Source: Oscillospiraceae bacterium (lineage in GTDB: Bacteria > Bacillota_A > Clostridia > Oscillospirales > Oscillospiraceae). From it: a stretch of DNA of 6,001 bases. Where the stretch lies: the NCBI GenBank assembly GCA_016302015.1, contig JAEDOJ010000099.1, positions 1-6,001 of the forward strand, given 5' to 3'. Positions 1 to 5,940 of the stretch are shown here, piece after piece (within the stretch, counting starts at the first letter, position 1; the number at the start of each line of letters is the position of its first letter). Under the pieces are notes generated by a model that did not search any database, was not told where the DNA came from, and saw nothing but the letters and a program-made list of their open reading frames with translations. The position numbers and the translations under genes were made by a program.

Positions 1-1
1 G

Positions 2-94
2 TGTGGCTTCCGCAATGAGGTATTCGCAACTCTTGAGAAAGTTGTTGACCGTTTGCGTGATACTATTTGTCCCCTGTCCAATCAGGTTAAAATT
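2..94 (+). pseudogene. C-terminal remnant of a probable IS630-family transposase
   Basis: A reading frame open from base 2 encodes a stretch starting CGFRNEVFATLEKVVDRL, followed by a Cys-Pro-Leu-Ser-Asn-Gln-Val segment. From memory this resembles the end of IS630-type DDE transposases, where the last catalytic Glu (in a motif like NPIEQIWK) is followed by a GFRNE...TLE.VVDRL..TI stretch and then a conserved SITGRDWI-like tail. That tail is missing: after about base 88 the frame runs straight into the terminator hairpin and the antisense of the tRNA with no stop, so the 3' end looks broken. The upstream part lies outside the window, so whether the rest is intact is unknown. No IS terminal inverted repeat could be recognised. 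The family assignment rests on about 28 residues recognised by eye, so it is tentative. Confidence 0.42.
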
Positions 95-134
95 AAAACC
101 CGCAAGCCCTTGATAAACAGGGTTTGCGGGTTTT
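95..134 (-). terminator. Strong intrinsic terminator downstream of tRNA-Ser
   Basis: The arms 95-110 and 119-134 pair over 16 bp with one G-T wobble (106/123). The loop is 8 nt (111-118). The stem has a CCCGCAA/TTGCGGG core with A/T-rich outer ends. Read on the minus strand it ends in TTTT followed by AATTTTAA, a good U-rich tract, and it begins one base after the encoded CCA of the tRNA. It therefore best fits termination of tRNA-Ser and of any read-through from the penicillin-binding protein gene. On the plus strand the T-run is only TTTT before CTGG, so it may also act, more weakly, on transcripts arriving from the transposase remnant. Confidence 0.85.
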
Positions 135-135
135 C

Positions 136-227
136 TGGCGGAGTGGAAGGGATTCGAACCCTTGAGCCGCTCATCACGGCTACACGATTTCCAGTCGTGC
201 TCGTTATGACCTCTTCGATACCACTCC
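136..227 (-). tRNA. tRNA-Ser (anticodon GGA)
   Basis: The minus strand folds as a class II tRNA of 92 nt including an encoded CCA (136-138). The acceptor arms GGAGTGG (221-227) and CCACTCC (140-146) pair fully, with discriminator G at 139. The anticodon stem CACGA/TCGTG encloses the loop CTGGAAA, giving anticodon GGA at 190-192, which reads UCC and UCU serine codons. A long variable arm (AGCCG/CGGCT stem) is present as expected for tRNA-Ser. The T arm is AAGGG-TTCGAAT-CCCTT and the D arm closes with a TCG/CGA stem. No mismatches are apparent, so it should be functional. It has its own promoter upstream and a terminator directly after its 3' end. Confidence 0.97.
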
Positions 228-266
228 AGTTATTCACGGCTTTGCTTTTGCAAAACCAGCTTGTAT

Positions 267-295
267 ATAATACAAAATATCTGGCGAAATGTCAA
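267..295 (-). promoter_or_regulatory. Sigma-A promoter of tRNA-Ser
   Basis: On the minus strand, a perfect -35 box TTGACA (290-295) is followed by a 17-bp spacer and the -10 box TATTAT (267-272). The predicted transcription start is near base 260, about 33 nt before the tRNA 5' end at 227. The surrounding region (about 228-325) is AT-rich in contrast to the GC-rich genes. No other gene is seen in that gap. Confidence 0.85.
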
Positions 296-325
296 GAGGT
301 TTTTCGACTTTTTTTAAAAATTTAT

Positions 326-1696
326 TCAGGACTGATCCATGGAGGCCATACAGGCATACAGCACCTGCTGGATAATCGGCGCACAGGTCGTGCCTCCCGC
401 ACCGCCGCCCTCTACCACGACCACAAAGGCAAGGGGATAGTCCGAATCCTTCACGAAGCCGGAAAACAGCGCATTGGCTGTCTGACCGTCGCCACGCTCG
501 GCGGTGCCGGATTTGGCGGCACCGTAAAGGCCGTTGAAGTACCAGGAGCCATACTGATTCTGCACCGCATAGTGCATCATCTCCGTCAGCTCGGATGCGG
601 TACCGCTGCTCATCACACTGTCCCCCATTTTGGTGTCTGCTTCATATTTGGTGGACTCTCCAAAGGTGACGCTTTCCACCAGATAGGGAACCGCCGCCTT
701 TCCGCCGTTGGCAATGGCTCCCATCAAGTGCATATATTGGCAGGGGTTGATCTGATCCGTATACTGACCGATCGCCGCCCAGGCGGCCTCGAAGGTTGTG
801 GCGTCATCCACATTAAAATATCCCGGTGTGGTCTCGATCCCGTCAAAGATCAGGCTCTCGTTGATGCCAAACTTCTCCACATACCGTGTGAGGGTTTTGG
901 CGCCCATCTCCGCAGCAACCTCCGCAAAAGCCACATTGCAAGACTGGCACAAAGCCTGTTCAAAGTTCATCGACCCATGGACGCCGTTGCAGATCACCGT
1001 TTCTCCGCCGATCTCCGCACTGCCGCTGCAGTAAAAGCTGCGGGTGCGAATGTCGTCGATCTCATCCAGCGCGGCGGCGGCTGTGACCAGCTTGAAGGTG
1101 GAGCCGGGCGCATAGGTGGAATGGACAAACCGATTCACATAAACACCGTCATAGGTTTCCGGATTCCCCGCCACGTCCGGGACGTTTTCCGGGTCAAAAT
1201 TCGGCGTGGACACCATGCAGAGAATCTCGCCGGTTTCATAGTTGTACACCCCCACGGTGCCCTTCCGTCCGTTCAACGCCCAAAGAGCCGCCCGCTGGGC
1301 GTCGGCACTAAGGGTCAGGTGCATCACGCCGCTTCCGGTGCCCACATGGTGCGTGCCGCTGAACAGGTTAAACCCGATCAGCTCGTCACCGTATTCGTTG
1401 AGCAGGTAGGGCGTAATATTTCCCTGCGTATCTCCAACCAACTGGAGCATCGCCCGGCGGAGAGATTCGTCGTCAGCATAGTCTCTGCCGCTGGTGGCAT
1501 CCAGCACCACGGTTCCCTCTCTGGTGACAATCATGCCGCTGTCCATAACGCCGTTGTTATAGACGTGAGGACTGTTCTGGAAGGTGACCCAATCCTGCGC
1601 CTGAGTGAAATAGCGGAAGATAATGATCAGAAGTCCCACGGACAGAATACCTGCCAGCACCAGCGCAAACCAGGCACGCTTTGCAAGCCTATTCAT
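326..1696 (-). CDS. Class B penicillin-binding protein, PbpA-like peptidoglycan D,D-transpeptidase
   Basis: This 456-residue bitopic membrane protein should cross-link peptidoglycan outside the membrane as partner of the SEDS polymerase encoded just upstream. It has a short cytoplasmic N-terminus, a single membrane anchor at about residues 9-29, a small N-terminal module (about 45-125), and the transpeptidase domain (about 145-450). Active-site motifs are visible: SxxK as S199-T-F-K202 within YAPGSTFK, SxN as S252-C-N254, and the third box as K395-S-G-T (KSG rather than the usual KTG). At 456 residues it is shorter than many class B PBPs and resembles the compact actinobacterial PbpA type, with no PASTA repeats. 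The ATG at 1694-1696 is chosen because AGGAGG lies 9 nt upstream. A TTG at 1712-1714 would add six residues but lies upstream of that ribosome site. The start overlaps the stop of the SEDS gene by 8 bp, implying translational coupling. Confidence 0.93.
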   Translation of the reverse strand: MNRLAKRAWFALVLAGILSVGLLIIIFRYFTQAQDWVTFQNSPHVYNNGVMDSGMIVTREGTVVLDATSGRDYADDESLRRAMLQLVGDTQGNITPYLLNEYGDELIGFNLFSGTHHVGTGSGVMHLTLSADAQRAALWALNGRKGTVGVYNYETGEILCMVSTPNFDPENVPDVAGNPETYDGVYVNRFVHSTYAPGSTFKLVTAAAALDEIDDIRTRSFYCSGSAEIGGETVICNGVHGSMNFEQALCQSCNVAFAEVAAEMGAKTLTRYVEKFGINESLIFDGIETTPGYFNVDDATTFEAAWAAIGQYTDQINPCQYMHLMGAIANGGKAAVPYLVESVTFGESTKYEADTKMGDSVMSSGTASELTEMMHYAVQNQYGSWYFNGLYGAAKSGTAERGDGQTANALFSGFVKDSDYPLAFVVVVEGGGAGGTTCAPIIQQVLYACMASMDQS

Positions 1697-3431
1697 ACTC
1701 TTCCACCTCCTCAACCCTCAGGGTCTTCACGGCAAAGCTGGCATTCTGGCGGGTATCCGCCGCCTTAATAAAGGCCAGCAGACCCCATGCCGAAAGCATA
1801 CTGGAGCCGCCGTTGGACAGGAACGGGAAGGTTACGCCGGTCAGGGGCAGCAGATCCATGGTGCCGAAGACATTCAGGATGGTCTGCGTCATTAAAATCG
1901 CAACGGCGGCACAGGCGCCGATGGTATAGAAGCTGCTGCGGCCGATGGCGCAGGAGCGAACAACAAAGACACCGAGGACGATAATGGCGGCCACCATCAG
2001 CACGCCCAGAATAACGCCCCACTCTTCGCAGACAAAGCCGAAGACCAGATCCGTATCAGCGGCTGCCACATATTTTAACCAGCCGTTGCCCGCGCCCAGA
2101 CCCAGAAGTCCGCCGGAAGCGATGCACATCATGGCACGGGTCTGCTGGTAGCCGCCGGACTGGGCGAATTCCCAGGCGTGACCCCAGGCGGCGAAGCGGC
2201 TCATAATATGGGGACGGAAACGAACCGCCAGAACTCCCGCAAAGCCGGTGGCGGCGCAGGCCAGGGTAATCGTAGCGAAGCTGCCGGAGCGAAGGTAGGC
2301 AATGACAAGGAAGGTCACAAAGAAGATCAGCGCCGTGCCGAAGTCATTCATCAGCGCCAGACAGCCGCAGATGCCGGCGGAATAGACGATGAAGGAAATC
2401 AGGTTCCGTCTGGTAACGATACGATCCATGGTGGATGCGCCCACATAGAGGAAGCACAACTTTACCAGCTCAGAGGGCTGGAAGGACAGCGGCCCCAGGG
2501 CAATCCAGTTTCTCGCGCCGTTGATTTCCCGACCCAGAACCAGATTCAATGCCAGCAGAAGAACGCCGCCGATTGCCGCCACATAGCGAAACCGTTTCGC
2601 CCGGGTCAGATCCCGCAGCGACCAGCCGATGATCAGGTAGATCATAATGCCGCCAACGATGCAGATCAGTTGTTTGCTGACCTCCGAGGGTGCGGAGGAG
2701 GCAATCACCGCCGTGCCGATGGTGGAGAGGAAAAACGCCAGAGTTTCCACCTCAAAGCTGATGCGCCGCATGAGGCGAAGGACGGTGAAAAGCATCCATT
2801 CCACGCCGATCAGGGCGACAAAGCCCAGCACGCAGGAGGCTGCGTCCTCCGGGTCGCTGGTCATCCAGAACTGGCAGGCCGTCAGAAGCTGGAACAGGGT
2901 CAGCAGGAAGAGGGTAAAGCCCGGAGAGAGAATCCGGCTGGATTCTTCCCGGTATTCCGCTTCCTCCTCCGCTTCCGCGGCGGTGGTAGGAGCGAGAATC
3001 ATCTCCACGCCCCCCAGCGAGATCACATCGCCGTATTTCAGGGCGCAGACGGTCACCTTTTTTCCGTTGACCTTTACCGCGCCTCTGGAGCCGATGTCCG
3101 TCAGCGACCAGCTTCCGTCATCATAGCGGGTGAGAACCGCATGATTTTTGGAGACAGTGTCCATATTCACGATAATATCGCAGCCCTTGGAGCGTCCGAT
3201 GATATTTTCCCAATGGGTCACAGGAAGCTGCTGGCCGTCGGGCATCACAAGCCACGCCCAGGTTTCCGGCTCTCTGCGATAGCGCAGCAGGGGCTTGGCG
3301 CAGCGATAGAGAATCAGAATTCCCAGCACCGGCGCCACATATCGCCAGATCGTGCAGAAAAGATTGGCGATCATTGCGCCGTCTTCCTGAAAAAAGTCAT
3401 TTACTGTTTCAAACAGGGAAGCAAATTCCAC
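1689..3431 (-). CDS. FHA domain fused to FtsW/RodA-type SEDS peptidoglycan glycosyltransferase
   Basis: This 580-residue membrane protein should polymerise lipid II into glycan strands for elongation, division or sporulation; which of these cannot be told from sequence. A first membrane segment (about 22-44) precedes a cytoplasmic FHA domain (about 60-147) with the family signature: G79-R80-S81, the S94-x-x-H97 motif within VSKNHA, and N122-G123. FHA domains bind phosphothreonine. An acidic linker (about 152-165) leads to the SEDS core (about 168-560). Core motifs seen are NGARNWI (304-310) with SFQPSEL (316-322), NDFGTAL (362-368) carrying D363 at the position of the essential SEDS aspartate, GLGAGNG (444-450), a DLVFGFVCEEWG stretch (461-472) and PFLSNGGSS (536-544). 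About 400 residues is normal for the core; the extra N-terminus is the fusion. The GTG start has AGGAGG 7 nt upstream. The last residues are acidic (EEVEEYE), encoded where the next gene's ribosome site lies. Confidence 0.94.
   Translation of the reverse strand: MEFASLFETVNDFFQEDGAMIANLFCTIWRYVAPVLGILILYRCAKPLLRYRREPETWAWLVMPDGQQLPVTHWENIIGRSKGCDIIVNMDTVSKNHAVLTRYDDGSWSLTDIGSRGAVKVNGKKVTVCALKYGDVISLGGVEMILAPTTAAEAEEEAEYREESSRILSPGFTLFLLTLFQLLTACQFWMTSDPEDAASCVLGFVALIGVEWMLFTVLRLMRRISFEVETLAFFLSTIGTAVIASSAPSEVSKQLICIVGGIMIYLIIGWSLRDLTRAKRFRYVAAIGGVLLLALNLVLGREINGARNWIALGPLSFQPSELVKLCFLYVGASTMDRIVTRRNLISFIVYSAGICGCLALMNDFGTALIFFVTFLVIAYLRSGSFATITLACAATGFAGVLAVRFRPHIMSRFAAWGHAWEFAQSGGYQQTRAMMCIASGGLLGLGAGNGWLKYVAAADTDLVFGFVCEEWGVILGVLMVAAIIVLGVFVVRSCAIGRSSFYTIGACAAVAILMTQTILNVFGTMDLLPLTGVTFPFLSNGGSSMLSAWGLLAFIKAADTRQNASFAVKTLRVEEVEEYE
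1706..1711 (-). promoter_or_regulatory. Ribosome binding site deciding the PBP start
   Basis: AGGAGG on the minus strand lies 9 nt before the ATG at 1694-1696. It sits inside the end of the SEDS coding region. It rules in favour of this ATG over the in-frame TTG at 1712-1714, which precedes the ribosome site. Confidence 0.85.
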
Positions 3432-3438
3432 AGAATTT

Positions 3439-3444
3439 CCTCCT
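3439..3444 (-). promoter_or_regulatory. Ribosome binding site for the FHA-SEDS GTG start
   Basis: AGGAGG on the minus strand lies 7 nt before the GTG at 3429-3431, in the 38-bp gap after the AI-2E-family gene. No promoter or terminator is visible in this gap, consistent with one operon. Confidence 0.85.
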
Positions 3445-3469
3445 TTTCTTTCTTAAAAAGGGACTGAAT

Positions 3470-4786
3470 TTAAAATTCGTCGTAATCCGATCCCATGTCA
3501 TCGTCCTCCGGCTCCGCCTTCAGGTCATAGGAGGGCTCTACGGAAACATAGGAATAGCTTGGGACGGCTTCCACCGGCAGATCCTCCACGTTTTGCAGCG
3601 CATAGTAGAGGTCGGAATCCGTGGGATACCGTTTTTTCCGCAGGCGGTTGTTCACACCATCCACAATCAGGGTGTAGAGCACCGCAAAGATGGGCACGCC
3701 CAGCAGCATTCCTCCGAAGCCGAAGATGCCGCCGAAGACAAGGATGGAAACCAGCACCCAGAAATCGGAGATGCCCAGCTTTTCCCCCAGAATCCGGTTC
3801 TCAATGATATTTCCGTCGATCATCTGCAGGACAAGGGTGAAGATGATGAAATACAACGCATCAATGGGCTGCTCGATCAGCAGCAGGAGGGTGGAGGGAA
3901 CCGCACCGATGAAGGGGCCGAAAAAGGGAATGATATTGGTGATTCCCACGATCACGGAGATCAGCGGGGCGTAGGGCAGCCCCATGATCAGAAGCGCAAC
4001 ATACGTCACCACACCCACAAAAATCGCATCGATGATCTTGCCGATGACATAGCCGCTGAAAATCCGGTTGGTACGGCGGGCAATTTCCAGCAGGCGGTTG
4101 GCGTGCTGGGTGTTGAACAGGGAGATGACGATCTTCTTGGCCTGAGAGCAGAGCTGGCGCTTATAGACCAGAATATAGACCGCCGCCACAACGCCGATGA
4201 GCATATTGAACACGCCCATGACAACACTGTAAACAGAGCTGGTAAGGCCGTTGAGCAAGGCTCCCAGGTCGATGCTTTGCAGGATTTCCGTGATCTTATG
4301 GAGAACGGCGTCCAGATTTTCATAAACCAGCTTCCCCAGGTCTGTGTCGGAGAACAGCTTTCCAACCCAGCCGTTGATGGTTTTATAATAGCTCTCCAGA
4401 CGCTCCTTTTGTAGCAGTTCTTCAATGCTGCCGATCAAATTTGGGACGATCAGAGCGCTCAGCGCATAGAACGCCAGCAGCAAAACCAGCAGAGAGGCCA
4501 CCACGCCGGTGGAGACGCTGAGGCGGTGACGACGTTTTTCGCTCCATTTTGTCCGTTTCTCCAGCAGCTTGTCCGTCCATTTGACCACCGCTTCCATCAC
4601 CGGGTTCATCAGGTAGGCAAAGACGCAGCCAAAGAGAATGGGCGCAATAATATCCGTGAATTCGAGGAAGAGGTCATAAAAGCCCCGCAGGTTGGAAAAA
4701 ACAATCCAGAACACCAACGCCGCCACAATGACCAGAAAGGCGGTCAGACCCCATTTGAAATATTTCTGATTTCGATGGAATTTCAA
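3470..4786 (-). CDS. AI-2E (PerM/YtvI-type) family polytopic membrane protein
   Basis: This 438-residue protein belongs to the AI-2E transporter family (PF01594). Predicted membrane segments lie at about residues 11-31, 44-62, 92-114, 187-208, 252-303 (two or three), 308-325 and 341-374. Residues about 115-185 form a mostly hydrophilic, probably extracytoplasmic, region as is usual in the family. Family signatures seen are SGYVIGKIIDA (244-254), the G-I-T-N-I-I-P-F-F-G-P-F-I-G motif (281-294) and an IIENRILG-type block (327-334). The C-terminal tail (about 380-438) is soluble and becomes strongly acidic, ending EDDDMGSDYDEF. Members have been linked to AI-2 export, Na+/H+ antiport and sporulation, so the substrate here is unknown. 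It is the first gene of the operon, 38 bp ahead of the FHA-SEDS gene. The TTG start is preferred because AGGAG lies 8 nt upstream; a nearby ATG at 4791-4793 is out of frame. Confidence 0.9.
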   Translation of the reverse strand: MKFHRNQKYFKWGLTAFLVIVAALVFWIVFSNLRGFYDLFLEFTDIIAPILFGCVFAYLMNPVMEAVVKWTDKLLEKRTKWSEKRRHRLSVSTGVVASLLVLLLAFYALSALIVPNLIGSIEELLQKERLESYYKTINGWVGKLFSDTDLGKLVYENLDAVLHKITEILQSIDLGALLNGLTSSVYSVVMGVFNMLIGVVAAVYILVYKRQLCSQAKKIVISLFNTQHANRLLEIARRTNRIFSGYVIGKIIDAIFVGVVTYVALLIMGLPYAPLISVIVGITNIIPFFGPFIGAVPSTLLLLIEQPIDALYFIIFTLVLQMIDGNIIENRILGEKLGISDFWVLVSILVFGGIFGFGGMLLGVPIFAVLYTLIVDGVNNRLRKKRYPTDSDLYYALQNVEDLPVEAVPSYSYVSVEPSYDLKAEPEDDDMGSDYDEF

Positions 4787-4794
4787 ATTTCATT

Positions 4795-4799
4795 CTCCT
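4795..4799 (-). promoter_or_regulatory. Ribosome binding site for the TTG-started AI-2E-family gene
   Basis: AGGAG on the minus strand lies 8 nt before the TTG at 4784-4786. An ATG at 4791-4793 sits only 1 nt after the ribosome site, too close for efficient use, and opens a different frame of 39 codons that ends at 4674. Confidence 0.75.
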
Positions 4800-4861
4800 T
4801 TCCGGAAAAACTGAGGGAAGCTCTGAAGCAATCCGCTGAGCACCGCTGATTTGTTTAGGAT

Positions 4862-4890
4862 AGAATACCACGAAGTTGCAAAATCGTCAA
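4862..4890 (-). promoter_or_regulatory. Sigma-A promoter of the AI-2E / FHA-SEDS / PBP operon
   Basis: On the minus strand, -35 TTGACG (4885-4890) is followed by a 17-bp spacer and -10 TATTCT (4862-4867). The predicted transcription start near 4855 gives a leader of about 70 nt before the TTG start. The boxes are good but not perfect. A perfect inverted repeat lies 9 bp beyond the -35 box at 4900-4917, where a regulator could act. Confidence 0.7.
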
Positions 4891-4899
4891 GTCCCGAAA

Positions 4900-4917
4900 G
4901 GGGCTTGTCAAAGCCCC
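4900..4917. promoter_or_regulatory. Perfect inverted repeat in the divergent promoter region, candidate operator
   Basis: GGGGCTT (4900-4906) and AAGCCCC (4911-4917) are exact inverted repeats around a 4-nt centre GTCA. The site overlaps the likely -35 element of the WYL regulator promoter and sits just upstream of the -35 box of the opposing operon. That placement fits an operator for the adjacent regulator. It is followed by CTCTTCTG rather than a T-run, so a terminator reading is poor. The function is inferred from symmetry and position only. Confidence 0.45.
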
Positions 4918-4934
4918 CTCTTCTGTGTTATCCT
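4905..4934 (+). promoter_or_regulatory. Possible promoter of the WYL regulator gene
   Basis: TTGTCA (4905-4910), an 18-bp spacer and TATCCT (4929-4934) form a moderate sigma-A promoter. The start of transcription would fall near 4941, inside the ribosome site, giving a leader of only about 12 nt. That is unusually short, so the true promoter may lie elsewhere in 4850-4930; no better match was seen. Confidence 0.35.
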
Positions 4935-4938
4935 ATAG

Positions 4939-4944
4939 AGGAGG
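4939..4944 (+). promoter_or_regulatory. Ribosome binding site deciding the WYL regulator start
   Basis: AGGAGG, extended to AGGAGGTGA, lies 8 nt before the ATG at 4953-4955. The same frame is open further upstream to about 4851, but that extension lacks a ribosome site and would translate the promoter palindrome. Confidence 0.88.
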
Positions 4945-4952
4945 TGAGAAGC

Positions 4953-5936
4953 ATGGCAAAATCCGAAGGGCAGAAATTGAAGCTGTTATATTTACAGGAT
5001 TATCTTTTGAATCAGACCGATGAAGCCCACCCGGTCTCCGCAGCCGGTCTCATAGACTTCCTTGCGGGCGTGGGCATTCCGGCGGAACGGAAAAGCATTT
5101 ATGCCGACATTCAGGCATTACAGGACTTTGGGCTGGAGATCTGCTACCGCCGGGGGAAAAACGGCGGCTACTATGTAAATCAGCGGAGCTTCAACCTCTC
5201 GGAATTAAAGCTCCTGACAGACGCGGTCCTCTCCTCCCGCTTTCTCACCGCCGGCCAATCCGCAACGCTGGTACGGAAGCTGGCGGCGTTGGCAGGCTCC
5301 TATGAATCGGAGCTGCTGCGCAGGACGCTGGTGGTTGCCGGCAGAGTGAAAACCACCAACGAGGAAGCCATTGTCAATGTGGAGCAGCTTCACAAGGCCA
5401 TTGAGAGCAATCGTCAGATTACCTTTCGCTACTTTGATTGGGACGTAAAGCTGGAGAAAAGGTTCCGCGGCAAGACCTATCGGGTCAGTCCCTATCATCT
5501 GCTCTGGGACAACGAAAACTATTATCTCATCGCCCACAGCCAGGAGCATGGTCTGACCCACTACCGTGTGGATAAAATGGCGGAAATCCAACTGGCAAAG
5601 GCGTCCAGAGTGATCACTCAGGAGGCCAGAGATTTCGACCCCGCCTCCTACACCAGAGAGGTCTTCGGAATGTTCCGGGGCGAACGGAAGCGGGTGAAGC
5701 TGCGGTTTGAAAACGCTCTGGCCAGCGTGGTCGTCGACCGCTTTGGTCGGGACATTCTGCTGATTCCCGACGGGAAGGAGCATTTTACCATGACCGTGGA
5801 CATTTCCCTCTCCCCCAACTTTATTGGCTGGCTGGTGGGCTTTGAGGGACGGGCCGCTGTTGTTTTCCCGGAAAGCGCCGTGGAAGCCTACCGCCGGGTC
5901 TGCGAGAAGGCCATCGCCGCCCTCCCGGAGGGCTGA
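4953..5936 (+). CDS. WYL-domain transcriptional regulator with N-terminal helix-turn-helix
   Basis: This 327-residue cytoplasmic protein has the usual layout and length of WYL regulators. An N-terminal DeoR-like winged helix-turn-helix (about 8-75) includes the recognition-helix-like segment AERKSIYADIQALQDFG (44-60) and a wing with GGYYV (71-75). A central linker (about 80-140) is followed by the WYL domain (about 142-225), with VSPYHLLWDNENYYLIAH (178-195), where the family Trp-Tyr-Leu triad appears as Tyr190-Tyr191-Leu192. The C-terminal extension (about 245-322, starting KRVKLRFEN) is the WCX-type region. WYL domains are thought to sense nucleic acid or nucleotide-like ligands, but no ligand can be assigned here. 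It is divergent from the cell-wall operon, with a palindrome between them, so control of that operon and of itself is a reasonable inference. Codon use matches its neighbours. Confidence 0.9.
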   Translation: MAKSEGQKLKLLYLQDYLLNQTDEAHPVSAAGLIDFLAGVGIPAERKSIYADIQALQDFGLEICYRRGKNGGYYVNQRSFNLSELKLLTDAVLSSRFLTAGQSATLVRKLAALAGSYESELLRRTLVVAGRVKTTNEEAIVNVEQLHKAIESNRQITFRYFDWDVKLEKRFRGKTYRVSPYHLLWDNENYYLIAHSQEHGLTHYRVDKMAEIQLAKASRVITQEARDFDPASYTREVFGMFRGERKRVKLRFENALASVVVDRFGRDILLIPDGKEHFTMTVDISLSPNFIGWLVGFEGRAAVVFPESAVEAYRRVCEKAIAALPEG

Positions 5937-5940
5937 CAGC

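Noticed and set aside
286..328. Terminator directly after the PBP gene
   Set aside because: There are A/T runs on the minus strand but no stable GC-rich stem before them.
53..1768. Long plus-strand open frame of 571 codons opposite the PBP gene
   Set aside because: It runs through the tRNA antisense and mirrors the PBP codons. Its product has low-complexity His/Arg/Gly-rich composition with no domain, and the opposite strand has clear PBP motifs. Only its first 30 or so codons, upstream of the terminator, look like real protein.
2178..3467. Plus-strand open frame of 429 codons opposite the FHA-SEDS gene
   Set aside because: It is a frame shadow in GC-rich DNA, with Gln/Gly/Arg-rich composition, no ribosome site and no recognisable domain.
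3374..4414. Plus-strand open frame of 346 codons opposite the AI-2E-family gene
   Set aside because: Its Asp/His/Gln-rich composition is the complement of membrane-protein codons; there is no ribosome site or motif.
3470..4786. Assigning AI-2 quorum-sensing export to the AI-2E-family protein
   Set aside because: The family name comes from a few members; others are antiporters or of unknown substrate, and no lsr or luxS genes are present here.
4799..4808. TTTCCGGAAA palindrome upstream of the AI-2E-family ribosome site as an operator
   Set aside because: It is only 10 bp, overlaps the ribosome-site region, and has no second copy nearby; chance occurrence is likely.
4900..4930. Intrinsic terminator or attenuator at the GGGGCTT hairpin
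   Set aside because: The stem is good but is followed by CTCTTCTG rather than a T-run, and its position over the -35 region fits an operator better.
5205..5783. Minus-strand open frame of 192 codons inside the WYL gene
   Set aside because: It lies wholly within a well-supported gene with intact domains and has no promoter or ribosome site of its own.
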